From Apodemus sylvaticus (lineage: Eukaryota > Chordata > Mammalia > Rodentia > Muridae), in NCBI RefSeq assembly GCF_947179515.1, contig NC_067474.1:99261253-99325252 (forward strand): 64,000 bases of DNA. Reading direction: 5' to 3'. The notes under the pieces were generated by a model that worked only from the letters and a program-made list of their open reading frames with translations, did not search any database and had not been told where the DNA came from. Positions 35,755 to 47,768 of the stretch are shown one piece after another. A program made the position numbers and the translations under genes. Every line of letters starts with the position of its first letter. Position 1 is the stretch's first letter.

Positions 35755-36140
35755 TGTTTTTTAATTAAACTATAATTTCATAACTTCCCCCTTCCCTGCC
35801 TTCCCTCCAATCCTTGCCATGTACCTCTCCCGCCTCCCACCACCCTGCCACTCTCTCTCAGACTAAAGGCCTCCATAAATGTACCATACAATGTTACTTG
35901 TATGTATATGCCTTCTGGGCTGCCCAGTTGGTATTGCATAGCAGTTTGGATGCTCTTCCCTGGGGAAAACTGTCTCTCCTGCTCTCAGCATGCCCTAGTT
36001 ACCTGTAGTTCTTTGTCTAGGGTGGAGGCCCCATGGAATTCTGCCTCCCATGTTAGCATGTCTATTGGTGTGGTTCTTGCTCCTGTCTTGTTAAGCAGTC
36101 CTGTTAGTGAGACTTCACGAGTGTATAATGCCACCAGTTT
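35755..36140 (-). mobile_element. Rodent L1 3'UTR (Lx8-like), antisense
   Basis: ccttccctgccttccctcc, ctgctctcagcatgcc, ttacctgtagttctttgtct, catgtctattggtgtggtt and agtcctgttagtgagactt match an older murine L1 3'UTR read in reverse. The 3' part of the window side (36145-36300) is not recognised. Confidence 0.65.
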
Positions 36141-36567
36141 TTGTATACCCAACTTACGAACATGAAATCAGATGGGATATATTCCTATATCTTGATTTTT
36201 TTTCTTTCTCTGAGCACTATGTTTGTCTCACTTAGTTGTAGAATTTTCATTTTTATGAAGTATATACATTTAGTTTTTCTACTTTATGATGCTTCCTTCA
36301 AAGAAGTTGAACATTCAAGTGACTTGGCTGCCACCGTTTCCTCCCCCATTTAACTGGCCTCCCCTTTCCTGCCTCATCTCTAGAAGTCTTAAAAAGCAAA
36401 AGCTCCAGAGACAGTGAGAAGTCCAAGGTGATATTTGGTTTGGCTGATGTATATCAGAAGACGCCCAGGCAGATGCTTCCTGCAGAGCAGGCTGGGCTGG
36501 CCAGAGCCTCTCAATGTCCTAAGTTCACCTGAATGTTTGTTTGATAAGCATATTTTTGTCTTCCTAG

Positions 36568-36747
36568 GTGTACCTGAAGCTGAAGTCTCTTGGTTCAGAA
36601 ATAAAAGCAAGCTGGGCTCCTTCCACCGTCCGCACGAGGGCTCCTTGCTACTCACAAATGTGTCCTTCTCTGATCAAGGCCTGTATTCCTGCAGGGCAGC
36701 CAATCTACAAGGAGAACAGACAGAGAGCACACAGCTCCTGATTCTAG
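36568..36747 (+). CDS. Adamtsl1: Adamtsl1 internal exon C: second half of the Ig-like domain
   Basis: A 180-nt phase 1-1 exon with acceptor TTCCTAG and donor TAG|GTAAAG. Two bases finish Gly; 59 codons follow. The start reads VPEAEVSWFRNKSK, with the Ig core tryptophan at exon residue 8, about 12 residues after the exon-B cysteine, which is the normal spacing. The second disulphide cysteine is at residue 41 in the motif SDQGLYSCRAAN, 33 residues after the Trp. The end reads ESTQLLIL before a split Asp codon. Sequons NKS (residue 11) and NVS (residue 30) predict N-glycans. Exons B and C together make one complete C2/I-type Ig domain of punctin-1. Joining to exon D gives Asp (g + at) and then PPQVP, in frame with no stop. 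The site is extracellular; I see nothing in this exon itself that bears on regulation. Confidence 0.96.
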
Positions 36748-39495
36748 GTAAAGGCTTCTAAAATCCCACCCTCAGTCGGACCATGGGTGGCCATTGACCT
36801 ACCCTTCACCTCCCTTACTGAATTAAGACCATAAAATAGAGGCAGTGTCCCGTTTATCCACTCATCCCGCCATCAGTGCTTCCAACAGAAATAGAGTGTG
36901 GAACCAGCCAACGCTGCGTGTCAGAACTGACTCCACCTCTTCTTATCCTTTGCGGCATTAGAGTTATTCACCTTGTTAAATCTTAGATGCTGTTCTCTAT
37001 GGGAAACCTGACAACTAAGGATTTCCCATACTGCTAGGGAACAAAGGTCCTCAATTGAATCTGGAAGAAGAAAATAATTTTTAATTCCCATGCTAGGCTT
37101 TTCTTTGAAGAGCAAATGAGAAACATGGATCTAAAAAGAAGTCATATATATTGAACTTTTCTCATCCATTTCCAGGTAGTCTGCATAAAATCTTTGCCTG
37201 CATGTCCCAAGCATAAGAGCTCTTTATTATAAAGTCTGTCACAGGTCCTTGTGTAAAATAACCATTTACAAGTAAGAAAGGTCCCTGGCCACTGGCCACC
37301 ATGATGTTTCCCTAGGACAGAGTTTGGTCATCTTGTAAGCTATAGTCTGCCTTGCCCACCTTCTGTTTCTTTTTCACTGAATCTGGGGGTAGGGACTGTA
37401 ACATTGAATAGAAGCTTCTAGATGGGCCCTTACCCTTTAAAACTAGCACAATAATTAGAGCCTATATCCTGACTCTCTCATGGAGAGAGAGCTTTCTTTC
37501 TAAGGGGAGGGTACAAAATATGAGGAAATAATAATGACATCTGCACATGTACACCTCAACACACTGTGTACTTCTTACACTTGGAGGTTCACACCCACTG
37601 CTGATGACATACCCTCACCACCGCCCACTCAGAATCCAAGGGCCCAGCTGCAGTTTCATCTCACTGGTGGCTGCATAAACCTCCAAACTTCATAAGAAGC
37701 CACAGAAAATTGCCTCAGAGAAAAGAAGACTGTCATTTGTTTTCCACTGGGTTTCATCAACTGAGCTGTTATTCTGGGGTCATGCTGAGTGATCGTGCTC
37801 ACCTGTAAGATTTTTCTCCCCAGTAAAGATGACTCTTCTTTGTCATCTCTGATAGCAAAGATGGGCACTTAGGAGCACTACTGTGGCATCACAAATGAAG
37901 TCTTTTCTCCAAGCCAATTCTCCTGCATTCCAAATACAGTCTAACCGTGCATACGGTGGATGAGGATGTTGCCTTCCCCATTATAATCACACCTCCCAGA
38001 TGGAAATGATCTCTGTTCAGATGCTTTGATGGGATTTTCTTTATTAGGAGTCTTAGTATAATTAACAAATGTCAAGATGAAAATATTTCTTTTTTATCAG
38101 TGATAATACGGCTTAATTCTTAAAGGAGAAATTCTGTTTATCACAATGAAATTTCATGTCAAGTCCTGTGACTTAATTTCTAGTCTGAAAGCTCAACATG
38201 GAAGGATGTGACATTGATTCCTCTTCATTCCTGTGACCAGTGGACAGATGTCTGCAGTGTTAGCTCAGCCCAAGTTAGCTGGACACACATAAGATGTTAG
38301 GGGAAAAATGAAGGGGAATCTGCCCCCTGAAGAATTTACATTTCCACTGGGAAGATAAAATAGACACACACGTACACACAAAGAATTGCCGTAGAAGCTG
38401 TAGGAACATAAGCAGAGGCTGACATTTGGCCCAAGGAAAATAGATTATTTCTCAGACAGCACTGGCCTTCCCTTTTGGTTTTTAATACATAAATAAGGGA
38501 GGAGGAGAGGAATAAAGACACTTTGATGATGGCTGTTGACTCAAAAAGATGTTTATGAAGAGGTAGCTCTGGCCCAGGAGACTGTGTACTCCATGAAGTA
38601 CAATGGCAAAGTTCAGAATGTGGATTTCTAAGCACACATTTTTCCCTATACAAAGGGTTGAGTGCTCTCTGTTTCTTATGTAGATACATGATTCACAGTT
38701 TACCATTGTGTTCTCCCTGTGATGGTCTTTGGCAAAACCATAAAGATAAAAATGTTGTTTCTGAAGTAGACACCATCAACCCTTATTTATGTACATGGCT
38801 AACAAGTGCTAACAAAATGCCAAGCACTTGGTAGGGGCCTGTCCAAACCCAGCACTCAAGACTTCAGCCCTGACTCCTAGGAAGATTTTACGTGACGCCT
38901 CATAGTAGCTTCTTCCTGCCTTTTTTATGTGCTTGGCCTGCTTGGCCATAAGAATTAGACCTCAGAGCAAATCAACCTCACAACTAGATTGTCTCTCACT
39001 GAAAAGGGTTCTTGTACAAATCCTTTTAAATAAATTCTTGGATAGTATTCTATCTGTGGGGACAGTTACAAATTGCCCCCATTCCTAAGGATATTATGAG
39101 TTAAGTAAAAAGAAAATGGTTAAAACTATTTATCTCACAACTTGGCATATAGTAAATGCTAAAATTGTCCTTTAAGAAAATATCATCTTTGTAACAAGTT
39201 TCAATTTATCTACATTGTTAGAGAGACCCAGGGGTGGTGTGCTTTAAAACAGTATAACGTGAGAACTCCTGAGAGTCACAGGCCTGGTTCTTATTACAGA
39301 CCTTGTTATTTCAGGCATCAAATATTAAGTTTGAAACTCACCTTTATAGGTATACCTTCTCTATAGGAAAAATGAGGTTGCAAGTCCATTGCAGCAGTGC
39401 CTGCCATGCACACACAGGGGTGTACGTCTATCCTCTCTTGCCTGCACATAGCATGTATGCTCTAACCTCCTGATTCACCATCTGTCTTCTCCCAG
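36748..39495 (+). other. Adamtsl1: Adamtsl1 intron of 2.7 kb, phase 1
   Basis: Begins GTAAAG and ends TTCTCCCAG. It is the least repeat-laden intron in the window: a weak MIR-like match lies near 39070-39172 and no L1 or murine SINE is obvious. The stretch 36750-39065 contains nothing I recognise. Open frames on the minus strand (for example 38336-38689) have no domain signatures. Confidence 0.85.
39070..39172 (+). mobile_element. Weak MIR-like fragment, sense
   Basis: ggatattatgagttaagt and acttggcatatagtaaatgc resemble the MIR 3' part. Very diverged. Confidence 0.4.
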
Positions 39496-39630
39496 ATCCC
39501 CCCCAAGTCCCCACACAGTTGGAAGACATCAGGGCCTTGCTCTTAGCCACTGGACCGAACCTTCCTTCGGTGCTTATGTCCCCTCTGGGAACACAGCTGG
39601 TCCTGGATCCTGGGAATTCCGCTCTCCTTG
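39496..39630 (+). CDS. Adamtsl1: Adamtsl1 internal exon D: interdomain linker leading into next Ig domain
   Basis: A 135-nt phase 1-1 exon with acceptor CTCCCAG and donor TTG|GTGAGT. After completing Asp it carries 44 codons: a proline-rich start (PPQVPTQLEDIRALL), the block TGPNLPSVLMSPLGTQLVL, and DPGNSALL before a split Gly codon. The QLEDIRALL...GPNLPSVL block is characteristic of ADAMTSL1 and is the best single discriminator from ADAMTSL3. It contains no cysteine. The final GTQLVLDPGNSALLG is the A'-B strand approach of the next Ig domain, whose first cysteine is the second codon of the exon starting at 63996. A 179-codon open frame on the opposite strand (39428-39967) overlaps it and is considered incidental. 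Confidence 0.96.
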
Positions 39631-41865
39631 GTGAGTCCAACCCTCTGAAACATTGGGCAAAAATCCAGGGCTGGACAGGATTTATGGATGGGTGACTGCC
39701 TGCAGGTGGGAGGGAGGCAGCAGTGGGGGGTAGCCAACAGGAAATCACTAAATTGCCTACAGAATCCAGACTCACCAGTGGAAACTTGGCTGACTTTCCA
39801 CACGAGGTGAGTGCGGCTCTCAGTCTGGACTCTATAGTTTGTCTGGATTCCAATATGGCCCCTCTTGGGCTGACGCCGTGGCTCAGACCCTCTCCTTCAG
39901 GGGCACTCGCTGAACTCTGAGAAACGGGTAGCTGGAAACAACCCCTTCTGTGTCTCCTCCCCACCATAAGCCCTCTAACCTCTTGTTCTGAAACAGCTAG
40001 AATCAGCTTTTAAGGGCAAAGCTAATGTTTGCAGTCCAGAGGCCAGAAATTCTGTCTACGCCATCTCTCCTTCTACAGAGCCTACAGCCAGCCCAGATAG
40101 AGTTCCCAGCAAAACCTCCCTGCCATCAGACTCTGGGGACCAAGCTATAGCCTACACAACTGGTATCCAGAGTAGCAAAGTCTTATGCTTACATCTCACC
40201 TCTGAGCTCCTCACTCTGGAATCATGGGAAAGACAAAGCAGTGCATATAAGAGAACAGGGAATGTATGGGAAATCCGTATGTCTTTCATTTGATTGTACT
40301 GTGGACCCAGGACTTTACACTGGTTAGAGAGAAAAACCAAACCTTTTAACAACTTTTTTAAAAGATAGATCATGAAAATGAAGACATTCTCTACACTATG
40401 TGCCCCTGAATGTAATGACAGGAGCAAGAATTATTCTCTTGGCTCAAAATTTAAAGTTCCTCTATTCTCCCACCCAAAGGTTTACCAATCACACTAGCAA
40501 TTACATATCAGAGTGGCCAAGGGCCTCAGTAGGTTTACAGTTAGAACACAAATATTTCCTTCAATTTCCATTTCCATTATTGTCTGATATCAGTGGAGAG
40601 CCCTTATATCTTATCAACAGATGGGAATACTTCTGTCTTCTCTCTTCTGGACTTGGTAAAGGAAAGCCATCGGTCGGATCAACAAATGGCCCTCTTCTGT
40701 TTGCCACTACATGAAGAGCCTGGCATTATGGTTTTCCATATCCTATTGATCAGGAGCCTCACAAGCTGCAAAATTCACTTCCTTGGCTTACTAATGATAA
40801 GCTTACTCCAAATTAAGTATGGACATCTTAAACATCTTTGTTTTAGACTCCTCATTATCCTGTTAGTTACAGCCCAGTTGCTAACAAAGCTCGTAAGTTT
40901 TGCTAATCTTCAAGCTGAATGACTCTTTTGGGTCACTCAGGTACCACTCCACAAGCAGCAAAGGTCCGTGGACTCATACCTTTCTGTGATAGCTGTAATT
41001 TCTTTCTCCCTTATTCTGAAATAATATTTTTGTCTCATTTTAGCCATGGGCAATAAGGATTTATTGTGCTTGCTGCTGCATTCCATTGCTGGTTTATGAT
41101 GCTTTGTTACCTTAGACTGGTATTTAAATCTAACAGTTAAGGCACCTTAATATTCCAGACTGCTCCATTTGAAGGAGACAGTGAGCCAGTGTTCATAAAG
41201 TCCCTGGGTGTAACCGCCAGGACAGAAATCAGTGCTACCCCAGCACTGTAGACCTAAGGGAGCTCTGTGTGCAACTATGGAGATAAATTAGGGTTAGGAA
41301 ATTGTGTCAAATATCAGGTCTCTGAAAACTGGGTTTTCACAGACCAGAGCCTCCATGATGCTATGGAAATGTGTGAATAGGATTCAAATCGGCAGAATAC
41401 AGGAGAAATGGACAGTCAAGATTAGAAAAAGAAAAGAAAATGATGCCATGGATCCTGACATGAACTGTGCAAAATATTTGTCAATGATCCTTCTAGAAAT
41501 AACTGTGCAATACTTTGCTTTGAGACTGATGATGGGCAGCTAGACTGGAACAAGATTAGCAAGGGTCCGTCATAGTTCACCATAACAATTCTGGTGCCTC
41601 TGTCCACCTTGAGCTTCTCCTGCTCATCCAGATTAGTTCACCTCTTTGCTCCCAGTTGGACAGGTTCCAATCCCTGGTCCTCTGGCTGGGCCCTCTGTTA
41701 AAAGAAACAGGCCAGCAAGGCAGTTTCACACTGAGTTCCTAAGAAATGAAAACAGTAAAGAGCATTAAATTGAGGAACATCTTGAATTCTGGACTGTAGA
41801 AAAAGCAGGCATATTATAAAAGGATGCTAGGATGAATAATTAGAGATTTTTAACTTTTGTATTAT

Positions 41866-41873
41866 ATGTGTGT

Positions 41874-41924
<51 letters not shown>

Positions 41925-41930
41925 CATACG
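41866..41930 (+). repeat. (TG)n microsatellite
   Basis: About 20 pure TG units plus flanking imperfect ones, at the tail side of an antisense B3. Confidence 0.95.
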
Positions 41931-42092
41931 TGTGCACATGAGTGTAGTCAGGTGTACATGAGTGCGCTCAGATCCCTTGGAGTTGGAAGTATAAGAAGCT
42001 GTAATTTACCAGACATGCATGCTGAGATTCAAACTCAGATCTTCTGCAAGAGAAGTGACTGTGCTTAACCACGAAGCCATCTGCCCAGCTCT
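41931..42092 (-). mobile_element. B3 SINE, antisense
   Basis: gagattcaaactcagatctt, ctgcaagagaagtgactgtg and accacgaagccatctgccca are the reverse of the tRNA-derived B3 head; the TG repeat occupies its tail. Confidence 0.75.
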
Positions 42093-42328
42093 TAGCTTTT
42101 CTTTACAAGAGGATGATGCAGTAAAAGAAATATTCAAGACAATTCATCTAGTACTCTGAATGATCAATCTAATTCTAGAGCAAGATGGAAATATGTATCT
42201 TCTGTCACTCAGGGCAGGTACTACCTTGGAACTCATTAATATCTAAGCCTGATCCACTTGATTTTATGGATGAAAGCCCTTTGACAGCTCTGATGGAGTC
42301 AGAAAGTGGCTAGGTTCAAGTAGTGTTT

Positions 42329-42417
42329 GGGGCTGGGGGCTGGAGGCTTGGGGCTTGGGGCTGGGGGCTGGGGGCTGGGGGCTTGGGGCTTGGGGCTGGG
42401 GGCTGGGGGCTTAGGGC
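42329..42417 (+). repeat. G-rich heptamer minisatellite (GGGGCTG/GGGGCTT)
   Basis: About 12 units of 7 bp, alternating GGGGCTG and GGGGCTT, with one GGAGGCT and a final GGGCTAA. Every unit offers a run of three to five G on the sense (transcribed RNA) strand. Translation on the other strand gives a Pro-Lys/Gln repeat with no significance. Confidence 0.95.
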
Positions 42418-43899
42418 TAACTGCCTGTAATCTAATTATATGCTGTGATACCACATGGTTCTGAGGCACAGGAGCAGTGGTTCCTGGGCTGTGGTTCTCC
42501 TCTTTCATTAAAGCAGGGGAATTGGAGTCATAAAAGCCATGTCTCAGAGCTAGCTCTTACTGAGACGTGAGTGTTAAGATTCCAGGCAGTGAGTGGATCT
42601 ATTTCCAAAAGTGGCTATTTTAGTTATATGGCATATTGGCATTGAGTCCCCTTCAAGCCACAACTGCAGTTGATGGAATAGCACTTGAGTCTGCTCCTTG
42701 GGCCTCTATTTCCATGAGTGTAACAGAAAATTAGAACTAAGTCTCTTAGTAGAGGATGCCCACTGAATTCTGCTGTGCAGAGAGAGGGTCCAGTCTGCCT
42801 GATTCATTGACCTAAGCAACAAAGCACCACTTCTTTGGAACTTGGGGATAGTCATCCTTCTGCAGGAGGCTCAAGAGTATACCAGCTTCTCTAGAAGGAA
42901 TAACGAGTCCCGGGGCACTGCCACCTTCCATCCAGCCCTAACTCAGTGACCTACAGTCTCCGTTTTCAGAACAGAAGCATTGTAGACATCCCCAGGGTAT
43001 TTAAACCTTCTTATAACTTCGAGTGCAATGTTTTTGAAAGGACCACCAGGGCTGATAGTAGTCATTTATAGTGTAGAATCACAGATTTTTCTTAAATAAC
43101 TTAAAGTTTTAATTATCAAAGCAATGTACTTCCATTGTATAACAAAAAGAAATCAAATTTTAAAAAAGAAAAGAAAAGGAAAAAACATCTAATGATTCGA
43201 CTCTGGTGTATGAGTACAAATACCTTAAACATCAGTGTAAATCCTTTTTATATTTTACCTAAAGTTAACTATGTTCTGCCCACTGGCTTTAAGGGGTTTA
43301 TCACTTAGTGATATCCAACAAACATCTCTGTCACTAAAACTTTTAATTTCACTTTTCATGGCTGCCTTGGCAGAAGATACAGCGTCTTAATTATCTGGTG
43401 GATTTTGTGGTCTCCTTAGTCTTTTCACTATTTTTAAAAATAAGCATAATGGCTTTTTCCTATGTCTTCATGTGACCCCTTTTTACCTGGGATCAATTCC
43501 TAGTGGTAGATTTTTTTGTGTCAAATCTTCATACTGTTTGGGGTCTTACTATGTATTATATAATTTTCCCCCAGCTAAGTCGTATTCCTTTTTTATACAC
43601 ATGAGAACTGAATTAGGGTTATCTACATAGGTTATAATCAGGAGGTTTTACATTTACCACTCTAAATGTAGTGCACAATGCCATAAGATACAAGAAAACA
43701 TTACATACATTATTTATAAGTACATATTTTTATTCCTTTTGCAATTTAATAAATTTTCAGTCTCCTAATTTCATGAATGAACAGTGTCACATGCTCATTC
43801 ATGTCATCTCTTCATTTATGACAGCTAGTTATCCTTTTTATTGATTTATAGGATGCATATTTATATATGCTTAACCATTTGGTAGTTGACATGGAGCAA

Positions 43900-44830
43900 A
43901 TCACGCATAATCTAAAATGGAAATTGCCCCTTCGGCCAACAGACTGGAGATACAGCACTTCCAAGGTTGCCCTCCACACCCGTGGTTTTGTTGGTTGTGC
44001 CTTCTCTTTTCCTTCCCCCCACTTCACAATCACTCCTCGAAACCTTGCTCTCTCCCACCCCTCCCACCTCAGCTAACCACAGATCAATCTGCTATCAGAG
44101 TAGGCAACTGCATTGGGTACAGTGTTACATAAAGGGAACGATGCCATTGGGGATTTGACTTCTTTTATGAATCTTTTTTTTATTTTGGAAGTTACACACA
44201 CACACACACACACACACCCTTCCCTCAGCCGATACTGCCCACCCCTTCTTGTCAACTAGGACCTCTTCATTATGACATCATTTAGCCTCGTCCATTTGAG
44301 CGCGTCCCCTTTCGCTGCCTAGCACTCCGTGTGTGGATATATTACAGTCTGCTTCGTCACTCACCAACTGAGAAGCAGAATGGTCACTTCAGTGTCTAGC
44401 TATTAAAAATGCAGCTGGCATAAAATTTCACGCGTTAGTCTTTGAATGGACATATGCTTTCATTTTTTCCTCACTAACCGCCCAGGGGAGACCTGGCCAT
44501 ACCACATGGCAGGTGTGCAGGGAGGACTTTAATAAGTGGTCACACTGCTTTTCACAATGGCCCATTACTTCAGATCCACATCAGCACTTTGTGATGCTCT
44601 AGATTCTCTGGGTCCCCAACAAAGCTCGCTCTCCTTGCTCCCTTGGTTTTAGGAAGTCTAGTAGGTGTCTCCTAGCAATCTCGGTGTGATTCACATTTAC
44701 ATTTCTCTGATAACCAGGAGTGTTCAGCCATTTTCCCTATTTTCCATCCCAATTCCTTAGGCAAAACGCCAGTTCAGTTGTTTTATCAAATCTTTTAAAG
44801 TTAGGTGTTTCTTCACTTAGAAATAAATCT
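43900..44830 (-). mobile_element. Ancient L1M-type ORF2 end/3'UTR, antisense
   Basis: taaagggaacgatgccattg, tgtgtggatatattacagtc, gaatggacatatgctttcat, ttttcacaatggcccatta and gattcacatttacatttctc follow reverse old-L1 order. A short CA repeat (44195-44217) interrupts it. The left boundary is uncertain. Confidence 0.55.
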
Positions 44831-45071
44831 TCAAATATCTTTATATAATTTAAATGCCTACTGTCAGTTACATTGATTTTCAGATATTTTGTAGTGTGGC
44901 CATCATTTCATTCACTTAATGATGTCCCTGAAGAGTAGAAAACTGAGACCTTGGTGTAGTTCTACTTCATATGTTTGTTCTGTTATGGATTATTCTTATA
45001 TTTAAGAAATCTAGAAGACACCCAGAGTCTTAAACATATTTGATGGGGGTTCATGACAGAGTTCCAAAAGC

Positions 45072-45256
45072 TATTCAAGTTTTGTAAACAGAACTTTATT
45101 GCTATAAGTTACATCCATTCACTGGCCTGTGCATTGTCCTCAGTAGCATCCATGCCACAGAACAGAGTTGAGTACTCACGACTGAGAGGCCCTGTGGCCC
45201 CTGCACCTAAGGGATACTTCATCTGGCCCTATGCAGAAAGCATTTGCAACACATTA
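45072..45256 (-). mobile_element. Ancient hAT-type (MER58-like) fragment, antisense
   Basis: gtaaacagaactttattgc, acagagttgagtactcac and atctggccctatgcagaaa are the reverse of the element at 1020. Confidence 0.6.
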
Positions 45257-45465
45257 TTAACTATAATACTGAGGCCTTTAATGGAAATCACAAATCCTGC
45301 TTCAAAGTCACATTCTTTCCACTGTCATTGTGCCCTATCTCTGAGTTAGGCATTCTTCCTAAGATCTAAGACCCTGAACATCTACCAATTAGGAAAGAGG
45401 AAAACCCTATTCTATAAGTCCTGGATTTTTCCCAGCAACAAAATATGCAGATAGCTGTGTGTGAC

Positions 45466-45737
45466 TGTGAAGTTGTCTCAGGCAATAAAGTATTATTTTG
45501 CCACCATGAGGACCTGAGTTTGGATATCCAGCATCCATGAAAAAAGCCAGGTGTGCTGATATGTGTCTGTGGGGGTTGGAGGACACGGCTCCTCGGGACT
45601 TGCTGGCTAGCCTCTATGGCCAGATTAGTGAGCTCCAGGTTCACTGAGACTCTGTCTCAGAAAATAGGATAGGTTCTGAGAAATGCATCCACATACCATC
45701 CTCTGCCTTACACACACCCCCACACACACAAACACAC
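45466..45737 (+). mobile_element. B4/RSINE1-type SINE, sense, ending in CA repeat
   Basis: gaggacctgagtttggatat, ccagcatccatgaaaaaagc, gtgagctccaggttcactga, gactctgtctcagaaaat and a CA-rich tail follow B4/RSINE1 order. Confidence 0.75.
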
Positions 45738-45952
45738 ATTCTCAGCCTTCTAATACTGCGACCCTTTAATACAATTCCTCATGTTGTGGTGACCCAGTCA
45801 TAAAATTATTTTCATTGCTATTTCATAACTGTAATGTTGCTACTGTTATAAATCATAATATAAATATCTGTGTTTTCCAATGATTTTTGATTACCCCCTG
45901 TAAAAGAGTTTTCACAAAAAAATGTTTGCAACCCACAAGTTGAGGACTGCTG
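45738..45952 (-). mobile_element. URR1-like hAT DNA transposon, antisense
   Basis: attctcagccttctaatact, cctcatgttgtggtgaccc, ataactgtaatgttgctact and cacaagttgaggactgctg match the reverse of the 24455 element, including terminal repeats. Inserted at the end of the B4 CA tail, so its left target duplication cannot be resolved. Confidence 0.78.
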
Positions 45953-46689
45953 ATCTTAGAACACTCTCTCCTTTGTCAGTGAACAAGCTCGACTCCATAG
46001 ACCTTACAAGCATCCCTGCTAGAGGCATGTGGCCCCTCCCTGGAGGAGCCATTTTCTCATGCCCGATGATTTTGCAAAGAGCAGGGAGAGTCCATGACTG
46101 GTCCATCCTCAGTGTCTGGCCCTTCTCTCCTGCACACACCCAGCTCAGACTATAGCCTCACAGCAGCACCAGCATCCTCTCTGCATCTCAGAGCCCATCA
46201 GGCACCAGGGCCAAGGCTCAGAGACTGTACTCGCGCATACTAACCACCTGTCCACACTTGCACAGTTTCTGGACATTCATTTCTCTGCAGACAACTACAA
46301 AGCTCAACTCCCCCAAGACCTCTGTTTAGAGTAGTGGTGATCCATAATCTCATCCTAAAAAGGGAACATTTCTTTCTCTGGCACTAAGTTAGAACTGGGC
46401 CATTCCCAGAAAGAATGTCACACTGGTGGGCAATCCAAGCCCACCATGCATGGAGCATACAAAACCCAGAGCTGGAGTCTACAGATGGAGTTCACAGTGT
46501 TAATGTGTAAACACCTAAAAGTAGAAAGGTACATCAGGGAACAGTTCGGTATGTGGGAAGGATGTTGCCTCTGCAACCAGAGGAGCTCTTAAAACTGTGA
46601 TCCGTGAGCACTGATGTGCAGTAAGCTACTGAACATGGCTCATGTCTGCTAGAAGAAATGCTAAGCGCATCCCCAGAACAGGGGGATGT

Positions 46690-46850
46690 GACTCGTGTGC
46701 TCCAAGAACAACAAAGAGTCCACAGTGGCTGGATCAGAGTCAAAGAGAGAAGAGGTGGGGGCTGGGGAGCCGACCAGATAGGCAAGAAGGCAGAGGGCAA
46801 ATTTTTTAAGGCCTTGTAAATGATCACATTAAAACAGCAGAGAAAAAAAT
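46690..46850 (+). mobile_element. Ancient mammal-wide repeat, same unnamed family as 18440
   Basis: ctccaagaacaacaaagag, ccacagtggctggatcag and ttaaggccttgtaaatgatc follow the same order as the repeat near 18560. Low certainty. Confidence 0.35.
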
Positions 46851-47144
46851 CTTTAAATGTCCAATTTATAAACTGACTCAATATTGCGCTGAGCATCACG
46901 AGCTTTCCCAGGACCAGGCAAAGGCAGGCAGGAGTGATTTCTTTTATTAGGAGCCATGTGGCCAAGTGCATGCTGCACAGCTAACTCTATGAGCCAGAGG
47001 CTTATCAAGCTGGCTCTGGTACAAGCCAATATTGCTGATTTAATTTGACTCACATGTGTTGGGCACCTGCTAGCCTACCTGCCCGAAGCTTCAGCAGGCA
47101 CGTGCCTAACCATTTCCTCCCTCTAGCAAGAGGGGCCCGAATGG

Positions 47145-47275
47145 ATAATCGACCCACCTGGGAAATTTAAAACTATTGCAACAAAGACCAATTAAGCTAG
47201 AATCTCTGGGGGGGAGGAGCTAAGTATCAGTACTTTTAAAGAAATTATTCTCAGGATCGAGTGCCTTTCCAAAGT
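47145..47275 (+). mobile_element. MER5-like DNA transposon fragment
   Basis: acctgggaaatttaaaac and ctagaatctctggggg with a following gaggagctaagtatcag resemble MER5A internal sequence. Confidence 0.5.
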
Positions 47276-47584
47276 CACCTCCCCATTCCTTCCTACATGT
47301 TTAGAGTGGAAAAAATGGAATATGCCATCGTTTAGAATAGTCTAACTTAGCACACAACTTCTTTGCTGTTCAAATCTAATACTGCATGCATCCCTCTTCC
47401 CACCCAACTCTTGGTCTTGTCTTATACAATAACTCCATTTCTGTCCAAATTCTCCCTGGCCTTTGCTATTGCCTTGAACTTTCTGTGACTTCTTTGCCCT
47501 AAAGAACCTCTCTTGACTTCAAACTAAATCCTAGAGGTCTTTGTCCCAGCCTGGAGTGATCACTCTCACCTGTTCTACACCAGG

Positions 47585-47768
47585 CTAGGCAAACTTTTTC
47601 TGTAAGGAGATAAATGGGACCTGTTTTCTGCACCGCGTATTGTACCTGTCCCTGTTTCACCTACTCTATAATTTTTGCTGTCCTATGCAATGAACATATG
47701 AACCAGGAATATGGTTGTGTCCCATAATAGTAAAACTGTATTTCCCAAAGCAAGAGTCAAAGCTATGG
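47585..47768 (+). mobile_element. Ancient hAT-type (MER58-like) fragment, sense
   Basis: aggcaaactttttctgtaag and tgtcccataatagtaaaact match the beginning and end of the family seen at 1020 and 45072; the middle is eroded. Confidence 0.6.

Larger units (their letters stand above)
26726..36567 (+). other. Adamtsl1: Adamtsl1 intron of 9.8 kb, phase 1
   Basis: Begins GTGAGA and ends TTCCTAG. It holds an antisense B1, a B4-type SINE, a B2 fragment, two sense L1 3' ends, an older L1 ORF2 remnant, an ID element, a B4-type SINE followed by a MIR, a polypyrimidine tract, a CA repeat, a B3 with a TTTG repeat, and an antisense L1 3'UTR at 35755. I see nothing recognisable in 26730-27055, 29090-29445, 29765-30890 (apart from poly-C runs), 31025-31355, 31400-32055, 32830-34845, 34990-35200, 35440-35750 and 36145-36567. 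Confidence 0.85.

Noticed and set aside
6174..39630. Assignment to ADAMTSL3 instead of ADAMTSL1
   Set aside because: ADAMTSL3 has a similar Ig region, but the linker block QLEDIRALL...GPNLPSVL and the GKPLVKTSRMTVLNT stretch fit ADAMTSL1.
39428..39967. 179-codon open frame on the minus strand, the longest open frame in the window
   Set aside because: It is antisense to exon D and flanking intron, with no recognisable domain. Coding sequence often leaves the opposite frame open by chance.
46534..46971. 145-codon minus-strand frame
   Set aside because: No domain, no start context, and it overlaps an old dispersed repeat; likely random.
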